From Diplosphaera chodatii (Eukaryota > Chlorophyta > Trebouxiophyceae > Prasiolales > Stichococcaceae), in assembly GCA_032358165.1 (NCBI GenBank), contig JAALGY010000012.1, positions 2,728,001 through 2,792,000 on the forward strand: a stretch of DNA of 64,000 nucleotides. Direction: 5' to 3'. The translations under genes were made by a program, and so were the position numbers. The notes below the pieces were generated by a model, which worked only from the letters and a program-made list of their open reading frames with translations, did not search any database and had not been told where the DNA came from. Of the stretch, positions 21,893-33,314 are shown one piece after another. The stretch's first letter is position 1; each line of letters begins with the position of its first letter.

Positions 21893-24800
21893 TCACCCAC
21901 GCACGCCGAGAACGTCCCACACCCAGGTTATCAGGATCTCATACACAAGGTAACCGATGTAGGCTGCCAACAGAGCCCAGCCAACGGGTCGATTCAGGCG
22001 CAGCCGCGCGGCGGCGACCAGCAGCAGGAAACTGGTCAGACCCACGAGCAGGCAGCCCCCGTCGGGCCACAGCCCCGCTGTGCTGACCTGCAGCAAGACG
22101 CAGCATGATGTGGAGCAAGGGTGGACCCCGGTCAATGCCGTACTCTGCAATGTCAACCTGCACTGACTGTGAGTTAGGCGAGTTGAGCATTGATGGTCGT
22201 GCATGATGGTGTTGCATTGCAACGCAGAAGCATGCTCTGAGCAGCTCACCACTGCAGGGTGGCCGCGGGCCGCCTGGACAACCATGTAGGGCAGCCCCAA
22301 GCCGATGAGCACGTTGAAGACGTTGCTGCCCAGTGCATTGGCCACCGCCATGCCCGCCTTGCCCTGGAGCGCATAGAGCACATGCCGATGGCTGAATGGT
22401 ACGGCAGGGTGCAGCAGGTTTGTCGGGGCACAATGCAAGATGCAGCGGGCGCCTCGGGCTTGCCGATGCAACGCGGCAAAAGGGCTGCAGCAGGGTTGCA
22501 GCGAGCACAACGTTAAGGCATCCACAGCAGGTTCTTGTCCACCGTACGTGGTGTGCCACTGTAAACGACACCAGCGCCGTGAGCATGGTGGAGCTGACCG
22601 CCAGCGCCGTCGCACCCATCACAGACAGCGGAGCGTGCACAACGCAGCCCACCTGCGGCTGGCAGCGGCATGCTCAGCCCTCAAGCAGCTGGCGGCACGG
22701 GTGCTTCACCTCCCGCATGCACGAAAACTCACAGCCGCAGCAGGCGATGAGCAGCGTCGTGGTGCCGATGATGCGGTGCTGTGCAGGGCGGACGGCTGGC
22801 TGAGTGGGGCTCAGATGCAGTAGGGTTTGGCCAGGGCACCACGGGGCCCACCTTGAGCGTCCACTCCAGCATGAACCAGGAGGCGGCCCCCACCCAGGCG
22901 GTGGCCAGCGTCGCTGTTGCTGGGTACAGGCGGGCCAGCCGTGGCATACGGCAGTCGGGCACCGTCACAGCCAGCGCCAGGTACCTGCACGAGGACAGGC
23001 GTGGGTTCCAATACCGCCAATCAAAGCCCAGCACAGTTGCATGATGCATGCGGGGGTTGGTGCATGCCGGAGGCAGGGTGGCAGGGTGGCAGGGTCTTCT
23101 GATTAACCCGCCAGCATGTCCGCAGGTCCTGCAGTCTGTGCTCACCACGGCAGGCATACAAGCCAGCAGGCGGTGTGCCAGCGCCCAGCTGGCCGCCGCA
23201 GCTGTGCAAATGCCTGCAAACCCTCCTGGGAGCACGGCTCCGGGGCTGGGGTAGGGCGCCTGTCATTCGCGCCCGCTGCAGCCGCGTTGACTGCTGCTGC
23301 TGCTGCTGGCCCCCCCGCTGCCAGCCCTCCCGGGGTCTGCGCCACGCCGGCTTCTGACTGCTGCTGGTGCCGGCTGCCTTGCAGGTGCTCCGGCCCAGCG
23401 CCTGTCTGAGCCTCTGCATGCTCAGCTGCATGTGCCGAGATGGCAGCATGCGCAGCAGTCTTCGCAGTGGCGGCTCGCTCCACACCCACGATGTCCTGCA
23501 GCACACGCCCTGCCATGGGTGCCTCAGGGATTGCAACGCAACGCCGCTACAAAACTTGGACGACCGTCAGTGCTGCTACTCCACTAGCGGCAATCGCACA
23601 CTCGCCCCAGACCCCATCAAGCGATCGAGGCAGCAACTTCCGACCAAAGCATGCAGCAGGTCGAATCCAGCTGGGGCAGCTGAACTGCAGGCTATGCCCA
23701 CCATGGCGGAGTCCTGCATGTGCATGGCGGCCTCGCCGTGCTGCGAGGGCAGCCGCGGCCGAGGGCCCGCCCTCGGCAGCACGGCTCGCCTGTGCAGCGC
23801 CGCCACTATGACCGGGTTCATGGCATTGAGCGCCACATATGCAGCATACAGTGCAATCATGATGACCCCCTCCCACCTGCGCAGCCATGCGTGTCACAGC
23901 TCAGGGCAAGCTGTGAGTTCACGCCATCTTAGGCAGTGCATTTGGCATCAATGGTGCTCAGCCTGTCAGCGTCGCCATGAGGGGGAGCTCACCAGTGCAC
24001 TCTGCCATCAGCGAATATGCCGCCAAGCACCAGCACCGTGGCGGCCCAGCAGGCGGAGTCTCGCAGCAGCGGGTATGCCGGCAGCCGCCGAGCGCTGTCA
24101 GGGGCGCCACTCGCCATGCACAACGCGCCACAAGCACCTAGCACCCCGAGCTGCACAGAGGGAGCAGGGCTTTGTACATATTGACGATATACAAGGAATG
24201 CACAATTCAACTGCTTTCACGGTTTGCAGTATCTTCGGTAAACCCTCCTCACCACATTTGTGTTGCCAGCCCCCACGGTTGAGGCAATGCCAGCGGCAGA
24301 CGGAATGGCAGATTCGGGCGCCAGCAGCGAGAAGAATCCAAAGAACACAAAGGGTGCTGAGGAACCGCCCGCAAATACTGTCGCACCTGCGCTTGACAAA
24401 CAGCGCAGGGCCGATTCGTGGCCGATGACCGTGATGAGCAGGCAGGTCATAACAAAGCTGCATGACAGTAATCTGCAGAGGGCATACCGCACCGCATGCG
24501 CACTTGCCACATCATCTGACAGCCGCAGTCTGGTTGACAGAAGCCGCAGTGACGGCATAAAGTAATGGTTGTTGACGATGATCAGCCCGAGCACCAGGTA
24601 GGCGACACCCAGTGCATACAGCAAAACGCCACCTGGCAGCACGGCAGCCTCCTTGACGCTTATACACTGCACACCCGAATGCGACATTGCCAGCAGCAGA
24701 TGGGGTGCCGCACGGTGCATGCTTTGTGATGAGCTGTGGTGCTCACCGCGCTGCTCCCATGTATGGACTGTGCAGTACTGGGGCTCGGCAAGGAGCCTCC

Positions 24801-24986
24801 GCCCATGCAGAGTTTGGTGGTGGACAAGGCCTGTGTCCCAGGAAGTATGCGTGTTACAGGACCAGGAAGGACAGTACAGTTGAACGCCAATCCAGCCTTC
24901 TTGCATGCTACGGCCTCAGTGTGTTCCATACTTTCTGCCGGGCAATCGCACCAACCTGCAGGCCCTGCCAACAGTGACGCAAGCAT
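21893..24986 (-). CDS. NCKX/SLC24-like cation exchanger with substituted acidic ligands
   Basis: Member of the Ca2+/cation antiporter superfamily, nearest in pattern to K+-dependent Na+/Ca2+ exchangers. ALGVAYLVLGLIIVNNHYFM and PSLRLLSTRLRLSDDVA (about 24600-24510) match the family's helix 1 and N-Y-F-x-P-S-L. The alpha-1 repeat reads GATVFAGGSSAPFVFFGFF with STVGAGNTN (about 24385-24250). Later come a helix with VIMIALYAAYVALNAMNP (about 23870), an Ala/Gln-rich loop (about 23500-23170), TLATAWVGAASWFMLEW (about 22910-22860), the alpha-2 repeat MGATALAVSSTMLTALVSF (about 22616) and KAGMAVANALGSNVFNVLIG (about 22366-22307), then two C-terminal helices ending at 21893. The Glu of GSSAPE is Phe and the Asp of GTS-x-PD aligns with Thr, so transport may be altered or lost. 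The ATG at 24986 is the first plausible one; signal-peptide structure is unclear. Confidence 0.8.
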
Positions 24987-25772
24987 TGCCGCCCTTGTCA
25001 CAGCAGCACAAACGATCGCGGTATTTCAGGCTGTCGCTGATCACGCTGCTGTGTGTGTGTCTAGCTGCTCCCACCGCAGCGCACTACAGCAGCTTGCTGC
25101 CAGCCACACCAGCATGCTGGTAAATCGCCAGCAGTGCTTGCCGCAGGTCGCTGTTGAGCTTCTTTGCTTCACGCCGACACAGTGACGCACTCTCGGCCTC
25201 ACAGCACCTCGCCTAGGCTCGCGCCGCTCAAGCTGGTTGAGTCAAAAGGTGCCAACGAGCTATAGTCAATGTGCAACACGCTGAGCCAGCAAGGATCTCA
25301 CTCCAGAACTGCCAAAGCGAGGCAATGTTCAATATGCAGCCGGAGCAGCTTGCATCTTTCGGTAGTGCTTGTCACACATCTCAATCCTTGATCGAGAGTG
25401 CTTGTCACACATGCAAACCTTGATCAAGCTGCACATCTGTTTGGGCCTCCTCAGGCGTGACTGACGTCCATCTGCAGCAAGCTGTGCATCTGTGCTGCCG
25501 CTGTAATGTGCTGCTGGTTGTAGCAGTAGTCTGTTCAATAACGGCAACTTCTGCACGCCAGCTTGGGACTGAAATGATGTGGACGGTGCGTAGCGACGAG
25601 GTCGTTCTTCGTTGAGACTGCCGTGAGCATGGTTGTACGGGTACGGGATGGTCCAAGATTTGAGGTGTGCCGTTTTCCTTCCAATTCAGCACAGGCCAAG
25701 AGCCTGCACAATGTACACCATGCCGCGAGCACACTGATCAACGCCCTTGACAACATTCAAGCATTGCCTTGC
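24987..25772. other. Intergenic between exchanger start and PDH E1-alpha stop
   Basis: About 790 bp flanked by two minus-strand genes. Contains a tandem duplication at 25366-25430. The upstream exon(s) of the exchanger might extend into its left part. No coding block recognised. Confidence 0.35.
25366..25430. repeat. Imperfect 33-bp tandem duplication
   Basis: Two copies, 25366-25398 and 25399-25430, both beginning TGCTTGTCACACAT and both containing CCTTGATC. They lie about 340 bp downstream of the PDH E1-alpha stop codon (minus gene), probably beyond or in its 3' UTR. Confidence 0.75.
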
Positions 25773-27809
25773 CTACAGCTTGACCTTGATGGAGGAGTCC
25801 AGACCCTTGACAGACATGCCCAGGCTGTCACGGTATATATTGCGCCACAGGTCATCTGGCTGTGGGATGTCTGACTGTTTGGCTTGCGCCACCGCACTGT
25901 CCACCTCTTTCTTGATGGTCTTCTCCATCTTCTTGAGCTCCGAGACGTCCACAAGGTTGTTGTCCACCAGCAACCGTCGCACCTGCTCCAGGGGGTCACG
26001 CTGTGTGCGCATTGCTGAGATCTCATCGCGGGTCCGGTATGTGGAGCCCGGGTCTGACATTGAGTGTCCATGGTACCTGTAGGTGTCGAGCTCCATGACC
26101 AGCGGACCGTGTTCCAGAGCGTAGTCCTTCGCCCAGCTGATGGCCTGACGCACTGCCAGGACGTCCATGCCATCGACCTTGAGGCCCGGGCAGTAGTCTC
26201 CGCGCGCATAGAACGTCGCCGACTTGGAGCCTCGCCACTCGGCGGTGCCCATGCCATAGTGGTTGTTCTCGCAGATGAAGAGTGTCGGCAGGTCCCACAG
26301 TGCTGCAATGTTCAGCGCCTCGAACAGCTGCCCCTGGTTCGCTGCACCATCTCCGTACCTGCAGCAACAGAGTGAGGGCGAGACTCAGCTCGCATCCGGC
26401 AGGTGGCAAGAGGCAAATCTCTGTGGCCAGGCTGTGCACGAGGCTCACAGTGTCATGGAGATGCTGCCGTCCTTGCGGTACTTGTGCGCAAAGCCAAGGC
26501 CTGCGCCCAGCGGCACCTGCGCTCCCACGATCCCATTGCCGCCGTAGAAGTTTGTCTCCTGCATACAGCACACAGCACGCTGACCCTTGCAGCACATACG
26601 TCCATTCTGCTACCATGAGGCTGCCTAGGTAAATTGCACGAGGTAGAAGGCAAGGATCATCTTGGCAACTCGCTGCACACAGCACAAACAAGGGCATCCG
26701 CAGCATGGCTGCCCTGCAGCAGCCTAAAGGCACATGCAGAGCAAGCACCTTGCGGTACATGTGCATGGAGCCGCCCTTGCCCTTTGACGCGCCATCCACC
26801 CTGCCCAGGAGCTCCGCCATTACCTGCAGCCCAGCAGTGGTGCACACACTTGGTGCACGCATTGGTTGGCATGTTAGGTCAGTATCATCAGCTCCGCACC
26901 ACACATTGTCCAGATGCGGGCGGAACACGTATAGCATGCTTGCCGCCACCATGGGCACAGCCGTATGGACTTGCAGACCACAACCCGACCTCACCTCCAG
27001 AAGGGTACCGCCTTTGACCAGGTGGGTGCAGTGGTCACGGTAGCTGGTGATGATGCTGTCCTTATCGGTGGTGGCACCGCCAATGCCCACCATGCACGCC
27101 TCTTGCCCATCGTACCTACGGGCCAATCGAATGCCTGGTGTTGATCTGAACTTGCCTTGGTGATCCGCACCAGAAGCAACCAACAGCTGGCCAGCGAGGA
27201 CTGCGGACACAACCAGGCCTCACAGATGGCAGAAGCCTCGGATGAGCTTCGACTTGTACAGCATGTCTGCGGCGATCTCCATGCGCCGCATGCGGTACAT
27301 TTGCTCGAAGTAGGACACCAACTCCGATTTGGTGGCTGTAACAGAGGTGCTCGGCCCATCTATCCGATGGCCGACATAATCCCGCACCTGCAAGTCAGGC
27401 AAATGAGGGTGTCAGCATGGCAGTATCATGCAGTATCGTGCAGATCGTAGGACCAGCAGTGCAATTTTTTTGCATGTTACAGCTGAACAGTGCCGCTCCA
27501 TCTTCGGACCCAGCGCCATCACGGCTTCAAGATGCCATGATCCTCGAGCGCAAGCGTGCAGGGTTGCCAACAAATGCCTGCTGGTGTAACAAACATCATA
27601 CGAGGCAGATGTCGCTCGAATCATGATCATGTAGTAAATTGGGAGTTGACCTGCACAGTGATGCTGGGATCCTCTGCACTCTCTGGCGCTGGCTCAGCAG
27701 CGTAGCTTCTGCCCGTGATATATTGCGATGAGCTTTGTGCAGCTGCACTGCAGGATAGTGCACACGCTGGCCGCAGGCGAGGCAGCAAGCTGCCTGCCCT
27801 AGCCAACAT
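25773..27809 (-). CDS. PDA1: Pyruvate dehydrogenase E1 component subunit alpha, mitochondrial
   Basis: Thiamine-diphosphate subunit that decarboxylates pyruvate in the mitochondrial PDH complex with E1-beta. The ATG at 27809 starts a presequence, [20 protein letters not shown]; an upstream in-frame GTG at 27857 is less likely. Exon 1 ends SITVQ at about 27651. Exon 2 (about 27391-27237) has [13 protein letters not shown] and [20 protein letters not shown]. Then come [20 protein letters not shown] (about 27115), [20 protein letters not shown] (about 26815), [20 protein letters not shown] (about 26555), and the last exon, about 26360-25773, with [20 protein letters not shown] ending in ENNHYG, the GDG-x(25-30)-NN thiamine-binding motif. 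[12 protein letters not shown] keeps the conserved regulatory phospho-serine loop. The sequence is of the mitochondrial, not plastid, type. Stop at 25773-25775. Confidence 0.96.
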
Positions 27810-28197
27810 CCTGCCTGATGTAGTGAAGCTGGCCGCAACAGCTGCTTTTGCACCCACAGATCTAGACTTGTTCGGAGTCGCTCAGTCTGTTTTCAAATCA
27901 TTCTCCCTTACGCCGCTGCCGCCGGGCTGTGCAGCGCGGACGGGTCCATGCACTGAAGGGAAGCACGTGCATCCTGCTGCCAAAGCCACAGCCTGCTCCT
28001 GTGCACAGTGCACTGTGTTGCACTCGATGTTGCCGACGACGAGGGTGCCTCTTCGCACTGGATTCACTGAATTGACATTGCGTCTGTGACGCACGTCATG
28101 TGTGACCCTTTTGCGTTGCACAGCTTGACGAGCATGCGCACTGCTGCAGATGCGGCGCAATTGCGCGGGGGACAGGGTATACCATGGTGCTGCTCAA
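27810..28197. other. Intergenic between PDH E1-alpha start and ClpR4-like stop
   Basis: 388 bp between two minus-strand genes: the PDH promoter on one side, the ClpR 3' UTR on the other. Nothing else recognised. Confidence 0.5.
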
Positions 28198-29693
28198 CTA
28201 GCTGAACTTGCTGGCCTCACGGACAGCATCACGCACGCCCACTTCACTAGCCTCGAGCACTCGGTCGATTATGTTGTACTCGATAGCGCCATGCGGGTCG
28301 AAGTACTTTGGCCGTAGGATGTCCTTGGCAATCTTCTCTGGCTCATGCTCCGTGTGCTTTGACAGCAGGTCCACCTATTGGGCACGCACCAGCAGTGTCT
28401 CACACATGGATGGTTCCTGCGCTGCTGTAGCTTCACAAGTAGGATGCCAAGGCACTGTTACAAGGTATTGACATAACAGGGAGACATAACTTACGATGTG
28501 AGCATTGGTCTTCCTGATCTCGTTACGGTAGATGTCAATGTCGGACGCCTGCATCTGCTGGAAGCGCTGGATCGGCTGACGGATCATGATCGTCGCGCTC
28601 GGCAGAGCTGCCCGCTTGCCCTGCAGGTAGCCGTCTGGACTTCAGCTAGTGGCTTCAGACCTGGACATTGTCTAAGCTGCCAGCAAATCCTGCACAGTAA
28701 CCGTGTAGCAGGCCGCGAGGCTTGATGTGCCGCTCAGGCTGGGTTGCAGTTCACCCTTCACAAGACCCCACCTTCTCGCCCGCTGCCAGGAGCAGTGCTG
28801 CCTCGCCATAAGCGGACCCCACGCAGACGGTGCCAACAGCTGGCTTCACATAGCGCATTGTGTCATAAATGGCCAGTGCTTCTGCCTCGTACCCAAGCTT
28901 GTCTCCGCCTTTCTGCAGATGGTGCAATCAGAGCATGAGCATGATGCACCCCACTGCGGGAGCCCACAGCACGCTTGATGAACAACTGTAAAACCATGCA
29001 TCCTGCTATCTATCGCCTCGCATGACATGCGCCTGCCCAAGCTGGATGCCTCACCTGCACGCCCATGGAGTTGATGTACAAGTAGATTGGCTGTGTGGGG
29101 CTGTCATACTGTAGGTACATGAACTCTGCCAGCAGCAGCTCTGTCACGGCTGGTACCAAGCTCATGCCCTGTGATGAGACATGAGCAGCATGCTCTACAT
29201 TTTCCATCTCTAACGACCATGTGAAGCAAGCAGATGCCCAGACGGGGATGAGTTCAAAGCGACCCTTGCACAAGGCGACAAGGAGGTGTTGCTTACCAGG
29301 TAAACAATGCGTTCCTTGAACAGGAACGACGGCAGATCTGGCGGCGTCTGGTCAGTGGCATCACCAGCCAGCATCGGGATGACCTGCACATATTGTCTGT
29401 GCGCTCTGGATCTACTGGCACTTCGCTGAATGGCACCCGCGAACCAGACCAGCAAATTAAAGACAACACTGGCTTACCGCTTGGACGTTCAGACGCCTGT
29501 GTGAGCTCTGGACTGCTATTTGTCGTCTGCTCCGGGCAGCACGCAGAAATGACCTGGTGGAACCCGTGCAGAATGCTCCCCGGCTGCTGTGCAGCGTGCG
29601 TGCGCCACTGCATGCAGCACCAGCTGAGCGCTGGCGAGGCACAGCTCGGGAGCTAGAGCAGCCAGTCTGCATGAGTACCTGAGGTGCGGCCAT
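28198..29693 (-). CDS. CLPR4: Plastid Clp protease non-catalytic subunit, ClpR4-like
   Basis: Inactive ClpP-fold ring subunit of the stromal Clp protease. ATG at 29693 starts a Ser/Arg/Ala-rich transit peptide (MAAPQVLMQTGCSSSRAVPR). Exons carry TPPDLPSFLFKERIVYL (about 29388-29297), GMSLVPAVTELLLAEFMYLQ and PIYLYINSMGVQ (about 29172-29056), EALAIYDTMRYVKPAVGTVC and VGSAYGEAALLLAAGEKG (about 28915-28773), KRAALPSATIMIRQPIQRFQ (about 28624) and a last exon with RPKYFDPHGAIEYNIIDRVL, stop TAG at 28198-28200. The active-site Ser of ClpP (G-x-A-A-S-M-G) is replaced in SAYGEA, and the active-site His (M-I-H-Q-P) is Arg in MIRQP, so it is a ClpR. FKERIVYLGMSL together with the IDRV-x-end pattern points to ClpR4 rather than R1-R3, though the subtype is less certain than the family. 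Confidence 0.92.
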
Positions 29694-30306
29694 CACGGAG
29701 GCACACACTGTAGGGCAAAGTGCGCTGAGGTTACAAAGGCATCGACATTCGAGGGCGGTCCAAACTTTTGACTTCGCACGATTCCTGCCCACGCCGTCGG
29801 GTACGAATGATTGTCAATTAAACTCACGTCAGTATGTCTGAGGATGAAGAGCACGACATGTGACGCTGATATCAATCTGACTGACCATGTCAGCTTGGTG
29901 GCATTCAGGGGGCGATAACAATCCTGCAAGGTGGCTGGGGTCGATATCAGGTGCATGGGCACCCACTCGAACAACAAGCGGACGTAGCTGTTTGCACTGC
30001 TGAAATCACCGGTTCTAATGCGCCTTAACGTCACAGCTTGTTCTTACAAGCGCCATCTATGTTTCACCCTCACTGTTCTGCTTTGGTCACATCCTCTGGT
30101 AAAGTAGCCCTATCTGCCGCCGACGTAGCGTTGCCCTTGAGATGGTATAACACGAAGGGGTCTAGGATCGGGGGTGGCACCAGCAAAGGATCTGCAGCCT
30201 CCTCATCACTGCAGACAGCACATCACTGGTATGGTGCATGTGATGTACGAGGTGGTTCGAGGCAGAGATATAATGACGGCACCTTCACAACCGTCAACAT
30301 TGCTTA
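29694..30306. other. Promoter side of ClpR4-like and 3' end of DUF3431 B
   Basis: 613 bp upstream of the ClpR gene (minus). The last small exon of DUF3431 B (minus) is expected here but was not identified. A minus frame at 29693-30034 (113 codons) is open without recognisable features. Confidence 0.35.
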
Positions 30307-32532
30307 CCTGCACTCCAGCAGATCACACTTGTACACCGCCTGAGAGATATATGGCTCCCCAAATATCACGTGCCACATGCTCTCCATTGCAACGCCGACC
30401 GGGTGGCCCAATCCCGCGTCCGTCATTTCCTGCAGTCAAATTATTTCGGGTTGTTGCTCGGTTTGGGTGGCACAGCATGGCACACTGCTATGGTCCAGGT
30501 GAAGCACTCTGTCCCTGGACAACTGCGGCATGACTGCAGTCCGGGGTACTCACACTCACGACCCTCAACGCATTTTCGTAAAAGCTCAAATTCCTAAGCT
30601 GTACACGGTCACGGGTCACAAGGAACTCCCCTGCAGCAACAGGCATGGTAAGCACGGCACACGGATTGACATGTTCTAACCCCAAAAGCGCTTCGTATGC
30701 AGACTGCAGCATTCAGCAAGGGTGTCACACACACCGCAGCAAGCTGGCTCCATGACCCGCTCAGGAATGTCACCGAATTCAGCCTGCACGCATACGCAAG
30801 GGCAGGTTGCCTTCTGCTTCTAAAACTCTGCCAAAGCGACGCTGAGTACACACAAACAGCGTTGAACCTGAAACAGTTGACCCCAAAAGTCGTAGAGGCA
30901 ACGCGACTGATGGGGTGCCCAGTCACGCGCTGATTGACCATCATTCAGCAATGGGCTGCGGGCCGCCTCAGGATCGAGCGGCGTGATCATCAGTGTGAGC
31001 ACGCATCCACATGGAGGGTAATGTCCATTCCCACAATGCCTACAGATTGGAACGGGCAACTGAGATGCAGTGATCATGCCACTTGCAGCAAGGCGTAACA
31101 CAAGAGCACCGCCGTGAGCTGCTGTAAGAAACCCTTGGCTGCTGCAACAGACAGCATGCACACGAATGCATGACTGATGAGCACAGCACAAGAGAGCTTG
31201 CCAATTGACGAAACGCCAATGTCGGATGTTGGCAAACTGGAAAGCATCCCACTTCAAACGATGAAAGTTGTTCACTATATTATCCCGATGCCACGCTAGC
31301 CTGCAATGCCAGATGTTCGTATCAGATCCTTGAGGACCTCAGTGACATCGGCATTTGATGTACACATGCTCTAACACATGGGCTTACTCATGTGGGTGTA
31401 TGAATAACATCTTGTCTGGCAGCCTGCAGTCATCAGGAAATACTGTCGACGTGAGCGCGAACCCACAACAAAACATGCATTACGTGCTGATGTCAACGTG
31501 TGAATTCGAAGATAGAAGGGGTCTCACCGGTCATAGTTGTTCACGATGTAGTCCAAGTAGACGATGCTTTCCCTGCCGCCAAGCTTTGTGGCTCTGTCTG
31601 GACAGTACCCGGGACGCTGGACATTAGACACGCCTGTATGCAGACACATTTGGCTTTAGCAGGAGCATAAGGCGAGCTGTGCGTCAGCGTGCCTGTACTG
31701 GAGACGTTGAAACAAGGATGACATCATCTGTAGCCAAACTCCTTAGGGGCCCCTGCAGCCTGCCTGGTGGGCAGACCAGGTTGTGGTCGGTGAGGTTTTC
31801 AACAAACTGGTATACAGTTGATGGGATGGTCCCTAGTTTCAGGGGTATCCTGTATAGGAGCGAGAACGTTTTCTGCGGTTACCCTGTCTCCTGTTTTGGC
31901 CCTCTTGATTGCTGGTGGGGACAGACACAGAAGCAACCTCGACAAGCATAGTACACTTCTGGCCTACCATGAGACGTCCTCTTGCCAGCGGCCTGCACGA
32001 AGTGAAGAAAACGACACACGAGCTGTTAAGTGGTGGACATTGGCAGCTCGAGCATGCTGGTGCATGTGACCATAGGAAACACATTCAGTTGCTGCGCCTG
32101 CCTGTCACTTTGTTCATGGCACTACGAGTGCAAGGACAGCATCCGATACTGAGCACCGTGCCTGTGATGATCATACGCTCAGGCGGTGATAATGATTCGT
32201 TTCTGGCTTGCTGGGGCTCTTGCGTGCTAGACCTGATAGCCCGAGTATGCTGATGCACGCTGGCAATCCAGGAGGACTGCGTGACCGATGTACTGCCAGT
32301 GCCTGCAAGCAGGTAAGCTGCAGCCTTAGGAAGAAGGAACTCATACACGTGCACCCTCACGATCAATAAAAAGCTCGTGTGTATGCCTTCGATCGCACTT
32401 GATGAGCGATTTGCTGCCAGTCCCACCTGGCGGCCATAACCCCAAGCCACCACTCAGTAGGGTAAGAACTGCGAGGTATGCGCCTATGACGGCAGCAACG
32501 GCAGAGACGGCGACATGTCTGACCGCCCCCAT
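30307..32532 (-). CDS. DUF3431 protein B, putative signal-anchored (3' end unresolved)
   Basis: Paralogue of genes A and C in the DUF3431 family; function unknown. ATG at 32532 starts a hydrophobic anchor (MGAVRHVAVSAVAAVIGAYL). Later blocks, in order: PPERMIIT (about 32190); VYQFVENLTDHNLVCPPG (about 31817-31765), close to VYQSVANLTEHRLRCPPG in A; ESIVYLDYIVNNYD (about 31590-31545); LPDKMLFIHPHE (about 31425-31390), separated from it by an intron that A lacks; NNFHRLKWDAFQFANIRHWR (about 31275); LYDFWGQLF (about 30895); FLVTRDRVQLRNLSFYENAL (about 30630-30570); MESMWHVIFGEPYISQAVYK and CDLLECR (about 30390-30307), again ending at a splice donor. The C-x4-C-R end shared with A and C suggests a conserved disulphide or metal pair in a lumenal domain (inference). 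Confidence 0.78.
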
Positions 32533-33314
32533 CGCACAGTGAGCCTGACGCTCAGGGCGTTCAGCTGTTCCCTCTCCGGCTTGCGGTCCACTGCATGGTC
32601 ATCAGTTCCTGGCCATTCCGAGATCCACTCGCCTGATCAGGGTGGGTCATTCCACTAGTGCTTCTTGCATACGGTGTTCATCCCAAACGTTACGCTGCAC
32701 TGTGACTGCACAGAACTTGCAGGCCTGTGATCACACTTTGTTAATTTGCACAGCGCTTCATGCTGACCGCCGACTGCAGCACAGCCACTATGCTATGGCT
32801 GTAGAACACCGCTTCCGCTGTTGTACGTGTGGCGGGTGCAACAGCAACAGCACCAACGACAACGCTCTAGGACACAAAATGCACTGGTATCTTGGCACGC
32901 TCAGTGCCAATCGTGACGCTTGTCTTCAACCACCAAGCGTGAGGTACCAAGCCCATCCGCAGGCAAGTTTGTGACAGTCTAGCGGTGCATGGCGTCACCC
33001 TGCGAATACCCGACGTGTCTGGCGCAAAGTACACCCCTATGTGAGATCCTGCCCACTCCAGTATTTGTTACGTCATGTTCAGCGTGCTAACCGGCTTCCA
33101 TAACATTGCCAGGTGGCATGCTACTGACGCCTGGTCAAGCAACCTGTGCGATGGCGAGCAGTGTCGGTGACAGTGCCACGCTGAACTTGCCAATGTATCA
33201 TATGGTCGGATGGATGCGCAGGAGCCATGTGTTTACAGGTACTGTGCCGAGCGCATGTAAGGAACAGACGTCTGACTCTCAGCTGCAAGCTCAATGCGCC
33301 CGATGTGCAGAGCC
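32533..33314. other. Intergenic between DUF3431 B start and RPS7 stop
   Basis: About 780 bp, both flanking genes on the minus strand. A plus frame at 32642-32974 is open but featureless. Expected content is the DUF3431 B promoter and the RPS7 3' UTR. Confidence 0.4.

Noticed and set aside
23055..23097. GGCAGGGT repeats as a functional element
   Set aside because: Three short imperfect copies within an exchanger intron; too little to support a function.
23367..24428. 353-codon plus-strand open frame
   Set aside because: Antisense to the exchanger, whose helices and alpha-1 repeat are clearly encoded on the minus strand here.
27627..27857. Start of PDH E1-alpha at 27857
   Set aside because: That codon is GTG; the ATG at 27809 gives a good mitochondrial presequence.
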